Position numbers and translations under genes: made by a program. The notes below the pieces were generated by a model. That model made no database searches, was not told where the DNA came from, and saw only the letters and a list, made by a program, of their open reading frames with translations. From assembly GCA_007695285.1 (NCBI GenBank), contig REEC01000133.1:58076-122075 (forward strand): 64,000 nucleotides of DNA. Direction: 5' to 3'. This document shows positions 47,086 to 56,860 of this stretch, in pieces. Each line of letters opens with the position of its first letter. The first letter of the stretch is position 1. The DNA is from Spirochaetaceae bacterium. Lineage in GTDB: Bacteria; Spirochaetota; Spirochaetia; DSM-27196; PXBQ01.

Positions 47086-48563
47086 GCCGTGCCCCCGGAT
47101 TTCCCCGCCTGCTCACCGGTCAGCCGCTCGAGCACGGCGCGGCCGAGACGCCAGTTATCACCCGCACCCATCGTGACAAACACGTCGCCGGGCTCGAGCA
47201 GGCCACAGACGAACTCCGCGGCATCGAGCGGTTCCTCGAAGTACTCGAGCCGGGAAACGTTCGGTCGTACGACGTCGGCAAGGTCGACACCCGAGATCGA
47301 TCCCGTGAACGTCTCGCGCGCCGAAGCGTATATCTTGTGAACGATGACGACGTCGGCCGCCGAAAACGCTTCGGCAAACTGCGCCAATAACCGCGCGGTG
47401 CGCGTGAACGTATGCGCCATGAAGTCAACGATGAGCCGTTTCGGCGTGTAAAACTCCTTGATTCCGCCGAGCGTCGCGGCAATCTCGGTCGGGTGGTGCC
47501 CGTAGTCGTCGAGAATCGTGATACCGTCGACGCATCCGATCACCTCGGACCGACGACGGGTCCCGGTATACGACTCGAGCCCGGCTCGCACGTCACGCGC
47601 GAAACCCGGCGGCGACGACCCCGAAGCGACGACCTCTGTCGCAGCGACGATTTCGGTCACTGCCGCGACCGCGGCCGCGGCGTTGAGCACATTATGCCGC
47701 CCCGGGATCCGCAACGTATAGGGATCACGATCGTCGCCGAGAGTAAAACTCCACGCGCCGTCGGCGAGTGACTCGTTCGCGATCCGGTACGGGCCGCTCG
47801 CGTCGAAGCCGTACCGGATGATTCGGATGTCCGGGCGAGATGACGCGACACGAGCGAGCACGTCGCGGACACCGGCGTCGTCCTCGCACGCGATGAGCCG
47901 GCCGCCGGCCGGGAGCCGCGATGCGTACTCGACGAATGCGTCGCGCACATCGTCGTAGTCGCGGTAGTAATCGAGATGATCGGCCTCGACGTTCGTGATC
48001 ACGATGATCGACGGATGGAACGAGAGAAAATGCCGGCGGTACTCGCACGTCTCGGCGGCGAAGAACGAATCGCCGCGGATCAGAACCGATCCACCACCGA
48101 ATACCGGCACGCCCGACCCGACGAGAACGGCGCCGTCGAGACCCGCCGAGTTCACGATCGAACCGAGCATCGCGGTCGTCGTCGTCTTTCCATGCACGCC
48201 GGTTACGCCACACGAGAATCGCCCGGCCGAGAATTCGCCGAGCGCCTCGGTATACGAAAGCGTCGGGATTCCGCGACGAACAGCCTCGGTGATCTCGGGA
48301 TGAGTCGCCGGATCGTACGCCGATGAGAAGACCACGACCGAAGCCGCCGACGGTACGTTTTCCGCGGAAAACCCTTCGGTGTACCGAATACCACGTTTAT
48401 CGAGTATTGCGTCGGTGTAAAACTTCTCGGCCGTGTCGCTGCCCGTGACACGCGCACCGCGCGCGTGCAGCAGCTCAGCGAACGCCGCCAATCCCGTACC
48501 TTTTATCCCGACGAGGTGCACGCGAACGTCGCGAAGATCGACCGGCAGAATTTTTTCACTCAT
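47082..48563 (-). CDS. murC: UDP-N-acetylmuramate--L-alanine ligase
   Basis: VHLVGIKGTGLAAFAELL, GVTGVHGKTTTTAMLGSI, ILDDYGHHPTEIAATL. Confidence 0.88.
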   Translation of the reverse strand: MSEKILPVDLRDVRVHLVGIKGTGLAAFAELLHARGARVTGSDTAEKFYTDAILDKRGIRYTEGFSAENVPSAASVVVFSSAYDPATHPEITEAVRRGIPTLSYTEALGEFSAGRFSCGVTGVHGKTTTTAMLGSIVNSAGLDGAVLVGSGVPVFGGGSVLIRGDSFFAAETCEYRRHFLSFHPSIIVITNVEADHLDYYRDYDDVRDAFVEYASRLPAGGRLIACEDDAGVRDVLARVASSRPDIRIIRYGFDASGPYRIANESLADGAWSFTLGDDRDPYTLRIPGRHNVLNAAAAVAAVTEIVAATEVVASGSSPPGFARDVRAGLESYTGTRRRSEVIGCVDGITILDDYGHHPTEIAATLGGIKEFYTPKRLIVDFMAHTFTRTARLLAQFAEAFSAADVVIVHKIYASARETFTGSISGVDLADVVRPNVSRLEYFEEPLDAAEFVCGLLEPGDVFVTMGAGDNWRLGRAVLERLTGEQAGKSGGTA

Positions 48564-48621
48564 CGCGACATCGTATTCGAAGAATCACGGTTTTTCAACG
48601 TGCACTCGGGACACCGGCGAC

Positions 48622-49149
48622 TCAGGTCTTGAGCGCTGCGTAACTCTCGGCGAGCAGCTCGGCGGTCAACAAGCGGTCTGCGTCCATCAAGAGCACGATC
48701 CGATCCGGCATCCGCGCGAGTCCCGCCAAAATCGTCGAATCGGCCAAGTCACCGAACCGTGGGGCCGGTTCGATCGCGTCGTTCCCGATGTCAAGGACGC
48801 CGACAACCGAATCGGCAAGCGCCGTGAGCGAAATCTGCTCGCCCCCGCACCGCGTGTTGATCACGATCAAACGAGTCTCGTCGGTGTGTTCGACCGCCTC
48901 GAGCCCCAAGCGAGAGCGAAGATCCATGACGGGCAACACGCGACCGCGCAGGTTAATGACGCCGAGCAGGAAATCCGGGGTACGGGGAACGCGCGCGATC
49001 GTCGTGAACTCGAGAACCTCCTCGACGCGCACGACCTCAACCGCGTACGCCTCGTCGCCGAGTAGAAAAACAAGGTACTTCGTCGCGTCGGCGTCTTCGG
49101 AATCGTTACTCACCGCCGACATACCGACGCTCTCGGCTCGTTCGCTCAC
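48622..49149 (-). CDS. CheW-like chemotaxis coupling protein
   Basis: KYLVFLLGDEAYAVEVVRVEEVLEFTTIARVPRTPDFLLGVINLRGRVLPVMDLRSRLGL. Confidence 0.93.
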   Translation of the reverse strand: MSERAESVGMSAVSNDSEDADATKYLVFLLGDEAYAVEVVRVEEVLEFTTIARVPRTPDFLLGVINLRGRVLPVMDLRSRLGLEAVEHTDETRLIVINTRCGGEQISLTALADSVVGVLDIGNDAIEPAPRFGDLADSTILAGLARMPDRIVLLMDADRLLTAELLAESYAALKT

Positions 49150-49324
49150 CGTATTCCTTCCTTTTATTCAGGACGATTTTCTGTTCTGCAGTATACCGGA
49201 TTTCTCACCATACGTCACGATGTCGGCACTGCTGAGCTGCGTGCTCCGTGCAAATTCCCTTGTTCCGGAAAAAAGTGTAGATTACCCGAATCAGTGTTCA
49301 TTAAGATAATCGAGGAGGAAAGCC

Positions 49325-49600
49325 ATGGAGTGGAAAGCAAGCCACATACTCGTCAAGGATCGTGCGCTAGCCGAGCGACTTCTGCGGGAGTTGAAGCAGG
49401 GAGCGTCGTTCGAGGGGCTCGCGCGTCAGCACTCGACGTGTCCGAGCAAGTCGTCGGGCGGGGACCTGGGATGGTTCGGCACCGGCAAAATGGTTCCCGC
49501 GTTTGAGTCGGCCGTGAAGAAAATCGGCGTCGGCTCGATGAGCGACGTCGTCTCGACGCAGTTCGGTTACCATATCGTCAAAAAAACCGGCCAACGATAA
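49325..49600 (+). CDS. Parvulin-type peptidyl-prolyl isomerase (PpiC-like)
   Basis: WKASHILVKDRALAERLL...SFEGLARQHSTCPSKSSGGDLGWFGTGKMVPAFE...GYHIVKKTGQR. Confidence 0.94.
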   Translation: MEWKASHILVKDRALAERLLRELKQGASFEGLARQHSTCPSKSSGGDLGWFGTGKMVPAFESAVKKIGVGSMSDVVSTQFGYHIVKKTGQR

Positions 49601-49650
49601 GCACGTGACCGGATCGGCTTCTGCCTTAATGGGCGTACCGGTGTGGCGGT

Positions 49651-50373
49651 CTACCACCAGCCGGTCGCCGTCGCGACCGCACCAACCGCGAGCAGACACG
49701 CGGTTTCGGTGCGGATCGTTCGCTCGCCCATTCGGACCCGAGTGCACCGAGTCCGCGCGATGAGGTTTTCCTCCTTTTCCGAAAATCCCCGCTCGGGACC
49801 AAGGACGACAGCGACTTCCGAAGAGCCGCGTAACTCCGCGAGAACGTCGCGAGGACGAGCCGGACCGTCCGGCGAAAACACAACGACCGAATCACCGGAA
49901 ACCGCGGCGATCGCGCGTTCGAGCGACCACAGCCGAGAGACCGACGGAAAAACGGTGGTACCGGCCTGTTCCGCTCCCAATAGGAGCGCTTCATCGAGTG
50001 ACCCGTCGGACCAAATCGAGCTTTCGAGATAAGATTTCTCGGAGAGCTCTCCGCGAAAAACAAGAATTCTCGATACCCCGAGAGTCGCAAGATCCTTCAC
50101 GAGACGTCGCAGGACGATTGGCCGGGGGTGCCCGACGACCACCGTGAGAGGGAGCAGCGGCTGCGCGGGCGAGTCATCGCCGTCCCAATCGAGCACGATC
50201 CGTTCGGGCTCGACCGTCGTTACTCGCGCGCTCGTCACCGCGCCGCCGACGATTCCGACCGCGACGCGGTCTCCCGGAACGATGCGCAAGACCGACACGA
50301 GGTGTTGGAAACGGCGATCGTCGCGAAGCAGCGTCCGCCGCTCCTCGTCGGACCGGAAAAGAACGAGATTCAC
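49651..50373 (-). CDS. rsmE: 16S rRNA m3U1498 methyltransferase
   Basis: SPDGPARPRDVLAELRGSSEVAVVLGPERGFSEKEENLI and overall RsmE length/organisation. Confidence 0.88.
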   Translation of the reverse strand: MNLVLFRSDEERRTLLRDDRRFQHLVSVLRIVPGDRVAVGIVGGAVTSARVTTVEPERIVLDWDGDDSPAQPLLPLTVVVGHPRPIVLRRLVKDLATLGVSRILVFRGELSEKSYLESSIWSDGSLDEALLLGAEQAGTTVFPSVSRLWSLERAIAAVSGDSVVVFSPDGPARPRDVLAELRGSSEVAVVLGPERGFSEKEENLIARTRCTRVRMGERTIRTETACLLAVGAVATATGWW

Positions 50374-51521
50374 AGAACTCCGGTGAAGACAAAATCCGAT
50401 CGCACGGGCGCCTCCGCGGTTTTCCCGCTCTCCGAGACAAATCGTGCGACACCGTTCGTGAACGTAGCCGACGCCACGCGATCAAATCCGGCGGGTGTCC
50501 GGACCACCCCTTGAACGTACGGGACGACCGTGGACTTCTTCTTGTGGAGCGATACCGTCGTCGGTACACCGTTCTCGTTGAGCGCGTTTTTTTTGCTCGA
50601 CGGTCCCAAACCTTCTGTGAAAAACGCGCAGACATCCTCGATGCCGATACAGCACGTACGAGCATTCCACGGCGTCTGATATCGCCCATGGTTCTCCATC
50701 CAGATCACCGTCAGAGGCAGAAGCGCGGGGTTCCGAAGTCCAAACCAGAGAAACCCTTCGTCCAGGAAAACCGCTGCGCTCCACGAAGGCTGGTTCTTTC
50801 GCGCCTTTGCCGCGACAGCGATGATATCGACAAATCCCCTGCGGTTTGGGAACACCGTGCAGTCGGTTGACGGCTCGGACTTCCAGTTTGTCGGGACTTT
50901 TTTCAACGACGAGAACTTCACACCCGCCGGGAGCGCGTGGTACTCGCCGCTCTCGTACGGTGGCCCGACACCGGGATCGGTCATCCCAAACGCAATAGGT
51001 CCGGTCGAGACTGCGAGCGCTCCGGAGTTTTCGCCGGCGCGAAGCGTCGCGTGATGCCCGAGTGTCATCTGTCCGCCCATGCCGGAGATCTCGTGCCGCG
51101 AGTACACGACGTTCTCGCCTTCGACGATCTCGAGTGTCTTGGTCACCGTGCCGGGCCGGGCTCTGTTCGCGATCTTCATCGTGAGCCGCGAAATGCCTCC
51201 CTCGCGAGTGATATCGACACCATCCCACTCGCGCCCCGCAGGCTCGCCGTGCACCGCGTACGTTTCGCCACGAACGGTTCCGGCCTTGCCAAACGGCATA
51301 CAGAAGAAATCACCACGGAGAGGGACAAGAACCGGCTCATCGATTCGGAGCGCTTCATCCTGCCACGGGCTTATGTAGTACGGGTCGATCGGCGCCTTCG
51401 ACGCGCGGTCGAACGTGACCGGTGCCATCATCCCACCCCGACGAGTCACTGCCACGGAGACGTCGGAGTTCTCTAGGACAAAAGACTCTTGTGACCGTAT
51501 CATCCTTACGTTCGGTGTCAT
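50370..51521 (-). CDS. Galactose-mutarotase-like/uncharacterised carbohydrate-associated protein
   Basis: FVLENSDVSVAVTRRGGMMAPVTFD...RHEISGMGGQMTLGHHATLR; start MTPNVRMI at 51521; divergent to the lyxose isomerase gene. Confidence 0.6.
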   Translation of the reverse strand: MTPNVRMIRSQESFVLENSDVSVAVTRRGGMMAPVTFDRASKAPIDPYYISPWQDEALRIDEPVLVPLRGDFFCMPFGKAGTVRGETYAVHGEPAGREWDGVDITREGGISRLTMKIANRARPGTVTKTLEIVEGENVVYSRHEISGMGGQMTLGHHATLRAGENSGALAVSTGPIAFGMTDPGVGPPYESGEYHALPAGVKFSSLKKVPTNWKSEPSTDCTVFPNRRGFVDIIAVAAKARKNQPSWSAAVFLDEGFLWFGLRNPALLPLTVIWMENHGRYQTPWNARTCCIGIEDVCAFFTEGLGPSSKKNALNENGVPTTVSLHKKKSTVVPYVQGVVRTPAGFDRVASATFTNGVARFVSESGKTAEAPVRSDFVFTGVL

Positions 51522-51639
51522 CGTGTTCTCCTGAGGCTTTTCCCAATGATACCGTTTTTCGTGCTTGGATTGCCAGTGCAAACGGAGCGCGTATTGAGAG
51601 AAGATCCAGCGCCCGGTATAATCCCGTCGGGAGTCAACA

Positions 51640-52308
51640 ATGAAACGAAGTGAAATCAACGAATGGTTGACACACGCGGTCGCATTCTTGGCGGAGATGA
51701 AGTTCAAACTGCCGCCGTGGGCGTACTGGAGCCCGGAACGGTGGAGTTCGGCGGACGAAGACCTGAGCGAGATCACCGAGAACATGCTCGGGTGGGACGT
51801 CACGGATTTCGGAAGTGGACGGTTCTTCGATCGCGGACTGTTACTGTTCACGATACGGAACGGCAACGTGAGCGCGGGAGGCAAAACGTACGCCGAGAAA
51901 ATCATGCTCGTTCGCGAAGGGCAGGAGACGCCGTATCACTTTCACTGGAAGAAGACTGAGGACATTATCAACCGCGGCGGCGGGAATCTCGTGCTCGAGT
52001 TGAGGCACTCGCGCGACGACGGTGAGTTTTCCGACGAACCCGTGGACGTCGTAATCGACGGGATAACACGGCGCGTCGAGAGCGGTGGTCAGGTCGTGTT
52101 GACGCCCGGCGAGAGCATCACTTTGTACCCGGGCTTGTACCATCGCTTCTTCGCCGAAGGCGCGCCGGTTTTGACCGGCGAGGTCAGCACGGTCAACGAT
52201 GATCGTACGGATAATCGGTTTTTCGAGCAGGCGGGGCGTTATCCGTCCGTCGACGAGGACGAGAGTCCGGTGCACCTCCTGGTTTCCGACTATGCCCAAT
52301 ACGTTTAG
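51640..52308 (+). CDS. D-lyxose isomerase family (cupin) sugar isomerase
   Basis: MKRSEINEWLTHAVAFLAEMKFKLPPWAYWSPE; HFHWKKTEDIINRGGGNL cupin motif. Confidence 0.9.
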   Translation: MKRSEINEWLTHAVAFLAEMKFKLPPWAYWSPERWSSADEDLSEITENMLGWDVTDFGSGRFFDRGLLLFTIRNGNVSAGGKTYAEKIMLVREGQETPYHFHWKKTEDIINRGGGNLVLELRHSRDDGEFSDEPVDVVIDGITRRVESGGQVVLTPGESITLYPGLYHRFFAEGAPVLTGEVSTVNDDRTDNRFFEQAGRYPSVDEDESPVHLLVSDYAQYV

Positions 52309-52335
52309 GCAGAAAATTTCGCGCCGGAGAGATCG

Positions 52336-53514
52336 ATGAGAATTCACGCGGTCGGATGCTCGCTGATCGATTATCTGTACACGGATGTCTCGTTCGTCTC
52401 ACCCGAGATCGCGCGGTTGCTCTCGCGGAGCGCCGGCGACGGTGGGCTCGTCCCGGGGTTACTCGTGTTCGCCTCGGAGTTTGAGCGTTTCACAGGCCGC
52501 AAGACCGACGAACTCCTGCGCGAAATCCTTGGCGAACCGGACGCCGTTAACCTCGGTGGCCCCGCGATCGTCGCGCTGATTCACGCGGCACAGCTCACCG
52601 CAGGATCCGGAGTGACGGCGCGCTTCTTCGGCGAAATCGGTGAGGATGCCACCGGCGATACGGTACTCGATATCGTCGGAAGAACACCGGTCGCCGTCGA
52701 CGATTACCGTCGCACAACCGGCGTCTCGCCGTACACGTACGTGCTGTCCGATCCGCGTTACGACCGAGGCCGTGGCGAGCGGATGTTCATCAACAACATC
52801 GGCGCCGCGTGGAACACGACATACGACTCGATCCCGGACGCCTTTTACGACGCTGAGATCGTCGTGTTCGGCGGGACGGCGTTGGTCCCGCGAATCCACG
52901 AAGACCTCGGCCTTATGTTGAGGCGTGCGCGCGACAACGGCGCGATCACCGTCGTGACTACCGTGTACGATTTTCTGAATCAAAACGCGCACCCCGAGAA
53001 GCCGTGGCCGCTTGGCGATGACTCGGCGTATTCCTTGATCGATGTGCTCATAGCTGATCGGGAGGAGGCGGTGCGAATTTCCGGGACGAACTCCGCACCG
53101 GATGCGGTCGAGTTCTTCATCGACAACGGCGTCGGGGCCGTGATCGTGACGCAAGGCGCGGATCCGTCGCTCGCCGCCGCGGCCCGCCGGCCGTTCGCTC
53201 GCCTCAAACCGACGTGGTACCCGGTTTCAGAGCGCGTGTGCGAAGATCTCGCGAAGGGGGTGTGTCGCGGTGGCGACACGACCGGGTGTGGCGACAACTT
53301 CGCGGGCGGCGTTATCGGTTCGCTCGCGGAACAGGCGGTCCACGGCAAGACACCTGATCTCGCGGAAGCGGTCGCTTGGGGCACGGTCTCAGGCGGATAC
53401 GCGTGCTACTACGCGGGGGGAACGCTGCTCGAGTCGCGCCCGGGAGAAAAAATGGAGGCGGTCATGCGCCTGTTCCAGGACTACGCCTTGCAGGCATCGG
53501 GGGACAGAACGTGA
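52336..53514 (+). CDS. PfkB-family carbohydrate kinase
   Basis: AVGCSLIDYLY, GDTTGCGDNFAGGVIGSLA catalytic motif. Confidence 0.88.
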   Translation: MRIHAVGCSLIDYLYTDVSFVSPEIARLLSRSAGDGGLVPGLLVFASEFERFTGRKTDELLREILGEPDAVNLGGPAIVALIHAAQLTAGSGVTARFFGEIGEDATGDTVLDIVGRTPVAVDDYRRTTGVSPYTYVLSDPRYDRGRGERMFINNIGAAWNTTYDSIPDAFYDAEIVVFGGTALVPRIHEDLGLMLRRARDNGAITVVTTVYDFLNQNAHPEKPWPLGDDSAYSLIDVLIADREEAVRISGTNSAPDAVEFFIDNGVGAVIVTQGADPSLAAAARRPFARLKPTWYPVSERVCEDLAKGVCRGGDTTGCGDNFAGGVIGSLAEQAVHGKTPDLAEAVAWGTVSGGYACYYAGGTLLESRPGEKMEAVMRLFQDYALQASGDRT

Positions 53515-54680
53515 AGCTCGTGATTTTTGGCGGCGGCAACATCGGCCGATCGTTCATCGGCCAGTTGTTCGCAAACGCGGGATTCGAGGTTGTGTTCATC
53601 GACGTCGATCGAACTGTCGTCGAGGCTCTGAACGAACGGCGTTCGTACGACGTGATCGTGAAAGAGACCGGCGAGCCGGACCGGTCGATCCGCGTCAAAA
53701 ACGTGCGCGCGGTCCACGCACACGATGAGGACGCCGTCGCACGTGAACTCGCGTCGACGACGATCGCGGCGACGGCGGTCGGGAAATCGGCGCTTTCGCA
53801 CGTCGCGCGGACGATCGCTCGTAGCATCGCTCACCGTGAATCGCCGCTCGATCTCATTCTGGCGGAGAACGATCGCAACGCGAGATCGACGGTCGTTGAC
53901 GCAGTGAGACAAACGGCGGGAAGCCACGCGCTCGCGCTCCTAGGTATCGTGGAAACGAGTATCGGGAAGATGGTTCCGATCATGCCTGCGGACGTCAGAA
54001 ACGCTGACCCGCTGCTCGTTTTCGCCGAGGCATACAACAGACTCATCGTCGATCGGTCGGGTTTCATTAACGGCGTGCCGGACGTCAGCGGAATCGATGC
54101 GGTCAATAACATCCGCGCGTACGTCGACCGGAAGCTCTACGTGCACAACCTCGGCCACGCGGCAGCCGCGTATCTCGGGAACCGGATTGCGCCCGAGACA
54201 CGCGCACTCGCCGATGTCCTTCGGCTCGATGAGGTGCAATCTACGACGGCACGCGCGATGTCCGAGGCGGCCGACGCGATCTGCTCGGAGTACCCGGCCG
54301 ATCTGTCGCGCGAAGCGCTCACCGATCATATTGAGGATCTGTTACGACGATTCGCGAACGCCGCACTCGGTGACACGGTGTACCGCGTCGGCCGGGACGT
54401 ACCCCGCAAGATAGCGAAGTCGGACCGCATAACCGGCGCCGCTCTCCTGTGCGCGCGTCACGGCAAGCCGTTTGAGGCGATCACCGGTGTTTTTCACGCG
54501 GCGCTTGCCTTCGGCGCGTGCGACGACGACGGCAACGCGTACGCCGGCGACGAGCAGTTTCGGTCGGTCGCGGTGCCGAGAGGAGCGGAGTACGTCGTGC
54601 GAGAGGTCATCGGGCTGTCCGCGAGCGACCACATAGAAAGCACCGTCGCGAAACGTTTTCTTGGGTACGCCCGACCGTAG
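53511..54680 (+). CDS. Mannitol-1-phosphate 5-dehydrogenase-like oxidoreductase
   Basis: VKLVIFGGGNIGRSFIGQLFANAGFEVVFIDVD; ENDRNARSTV, KLYVHNLGHAAAAYLG motifs. GTG start overlapping the kinase stop (GTGA). Confidence 0.85.
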   Translation: MKLVIFGGGNIGRSFIGQLFANAGFEVVFIDVDRTVVEALNERRSYDVIVKETGEPDRSIRVKNVRAVHAHDEDAVARELASTTIAATAVGKSALSHVARTIARSIAHRESPLDLILAENDRNARSTVVDAVRQTAGSHALALLGIVETSIGKMVPIMPADVRNADPLLVFAEAYNRLIVDRSGFINGVPDVSGIDAVNNIRAYVDRKLYVHNLGHAAAAYLGNRIAPETRALADVLRLDEVQSTTARAMSEAADAICSEYPADLSREALTDHIEDLLRRFANAALGDTVYRVGRDVPRKIAKSDRITGAALLCARHGKPFEAITGVFHAALAFGACDDDGNAYAGDEQFRSVAVPRGAEYVVREVIGLSASDHIESTVAKRFLGYARP

Positions 54681-54710
54681 GGTGAGTTAGATCAAATCAA
54701 TTGAAGGGTA

Positions 54711-54739
54711 TTGATTTTTCGATCGATTCCGTTTATAGT
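54711..54739 (+). promoter_or_regulatory. Promoter of the DUF4914-like gene
   Basis: TTGATT-17 nt-TATAGT. Confidence 0.65.
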
Positions 54740-54792
54740 GATCGCCTACGTCACATTCACAGAAGCACGTAAATCTCAGAGATGGAGGACAG

Positions 54793-56667
54793 ATGAGTCA
54801 CGACATACTCTCAAAGTTAAAACTGCACGGAGACCTCGCGGACCTGCTCGCAAACGTCGAAATGATCGTGCCCGAGAGCCGGGAACACCTGCTAGAAATA
54901 ACGTTCATGGGCAACGAAAACGATCATGTCGAGGTCGCGTACGAGGTCGCCGGCAAAGGTTTTTTTGTCGAAGTCAACGTAGCGCGGTGCAAGAACGGAG
55001 CGGCGGTAAACTACACCGAAGAGTACATGAGGCGCCGCGACCCCGAAGCGATGGTGATCGCCGACGACGGACCGACCGACAAAACGCGGTATCTCGACCG
55101 GTACGGCAAAGAGTTCACCGATACGCGTGCGGAGACGTTCGCGTGGCTCAAGGACCAGAAAAAACTCATCGTGTTGCCTTTCATGTCCGGCGACAAGGAA
55201 AAAGGCTATCCGACCGTTCTCGTCGCGCCGGCGAACGCCGGTTTTTTCGTGACGGGTCTCGCCGATCTCCAGGGGTTTATCCCGGCCGGCGAACTCGCGG
55301 CGGGATTTGAGCCGGTCGCGGCGATATACCTCGCTCCGCCGTTCCGACATACGCACTTCAACGGCAAACAGGTCGTCGTGCACAACCGCCTCGAAAACAT
55401 GCACGAGCTGTTCTCGTATAACCTCTACCCGGGTCCAAGCGCGAAAAAAGGCGTGTACGGTATTTTACTCTCGATCGGCGAGAAAGAAGGCTGGACGACG
55501 CTTCACTCGTCGGCGGTTCGGCTCATCACGCCGTACGACAACCACTACGTCATCATGCACGAAGGTGCGTCGGGTGGCGGCAAGAGCGAAATGACCCAAC
55601 CGATCCACCGCGAGCCCGACGGACGCGTCGTGATGGCGACCAACACGATCACCGACGAAAAAATCATGATCGAGCTTCCGGATACATGTATCCTTCAACC
55701 GGTGACCGACGACATGGCTCTCGCGCACCCGAAACTCCAGAATACCAGCGGAAAACTCGTGATCGAGGACGCCGAGGCAGGATGGTTCCTGCGCGTCGAT
55801 CACCTCAAGACGTACGGCACCGAGCCGTTTCTTGAGAAGCTCACGATTAACCCTCCCGAACCGCTCATTTTCCTGAACATCGACGGGAAGGTCGACTCGA
55901 CGCTCTTGATCTGGGAACACACGATGGACGCGCCCGGGAAACCGTGCCCGAACCCACGCGTGATTATGCCGCGCCACTTCATCGAAGATACGGTCAATGA
56001 ACCGGTCGAGGTCGACGTTCGCAGCTTCGGCGTCCGAACGCCGCCGAGCACGGCCAAAAAGCCGAACTACGGCGTTATCGGCATGATTCACATTCTGCCT
56101 CCGGCCTTGGGCTGGCTCTGGAGACTCGTCGCACCGCGCGGTCACTCGAACCCGAGCATCGTTACGACCGAGGGGCTCTCGAGCGAAGGCGTCGGGTCGT
56201 ACTGGCCGTTTGCAACCGGAAAGATGGTGACGCAGGCGAACCTGCTGCTCGAGTTGATCCAGAATACTCCTCGTACCCGCTACGTCCTGATGCCGAATCA
56301 GTACATCGGCGCGTACCACGTCGGCTTCAAGCCCGAGTGGATCGTACGCGAGTACATCGCGCGCAGGGGAAGCGTCCAGTTCCGCCCGGACCAGGTATCG
56401 GCCTCACGCTGCCCGATTCTCGGGCTCTCGCCGAACTCGCTCCGGGTCAGCGGTCAAGAGATTCCGAAAGGATTACTGCACGTCGAGGATCAAGTCGAGG
56501 TCGGCCCGGAAGGGTACGACGCGGGCGCAAAAATCCTCGTCGACTTCTTCCAACAGGAACTCAAACAGTTCTACACGCCGGAGTTGATGCCCCTCGGCAA
56601 AAAGATCATCGATATCTGTATGAGCAACGGAACGGTCGAGGACTATCAGGCGGTTCTCGACTTATAG
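54793..56667 (+). CDS. DUF4914-like protein with P-loop (PEPCK-like) motif
   Basis: 624 aa; HEGASGGGKSEMTQPI P-loop; whole sequence resembles DUF4914 family by eye. Confidence 0.68.
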   Translation: MSHDILSKLKLHGDLADLLANVEMIVPESREHLLEITFMGNENDHVEVAYEVAGKGFFVEVNVARCKNGAAVNYTEEYMRRRDPEAMVIADDGPTDKTRYLDRYGKEFTDTRAETFAWLKDQKKLIVLPFMSGDKEKGYPTVLVAPANAGFFVTGLADLQGFIPAGELAAGFEPVAAIYLAPPFRHTHFNGKQVVVHNRLENMHELFSYNLYPGPSAKKGVYGILLSIGEKEGWTTLHSSAVRLITPYDNHYVIMHEGASGGGKSEMTQPIHREPDGRVVMATNTITDEKIMIELPDTCILQPVTDDMALAHPKLQNTSGKLVIEDAEAGWFLRVDHLKTYGTEPFLEKLTINPPEPLIFLNIDGKVDSTLLIWEHTMDAPGKPCPNPRVIMPRHFIEDTVNEPVEVDVRSFGVRTPPSTAKKPNYGVIGMIHILPPALGWLWRLVAPRGHSNPSIVTTEGLSSEGVGSYWPFATGKMVTQANLLLELIQNTPRTRYVLMPNQYIGAYHVGFKPEWIVREYIARRGSVQFRPDQVSASRCPILGLSPNSLRVSGQEIPKGLLHVEDQVEVGPEGYDAGAKILVDFFQQELKQFYTPELMPLGKKIIDICMSNGTVEDYQAVLDL

Positions 56668-56696
56668 ACTCACCAAAGCGATACCTTTGTATCAAC

Positions 56697-56722
56697 GGCG
56701 CCCCTCTCGGGGCGCCTTTTTT
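56697..56722 (+). terminator. Intrinsic terminator
   Basis: GGCGCCCC-TCTC-GGGGCGCC-TTTTTT. Confidence 0.92.
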
Positions 56723-56860
56723 GCGCCGTGTCATTGTCTGTTATGTCTTTGTCTGCCGCACACATCGCCGCAACCGCGTCGGCTACGGTCGGAAACGGTG
56801 GGCAAGTGCGGGCCAAGATTGACACCCGACCGTGCCCGGCGATACAGTGGTTCTTACGCG

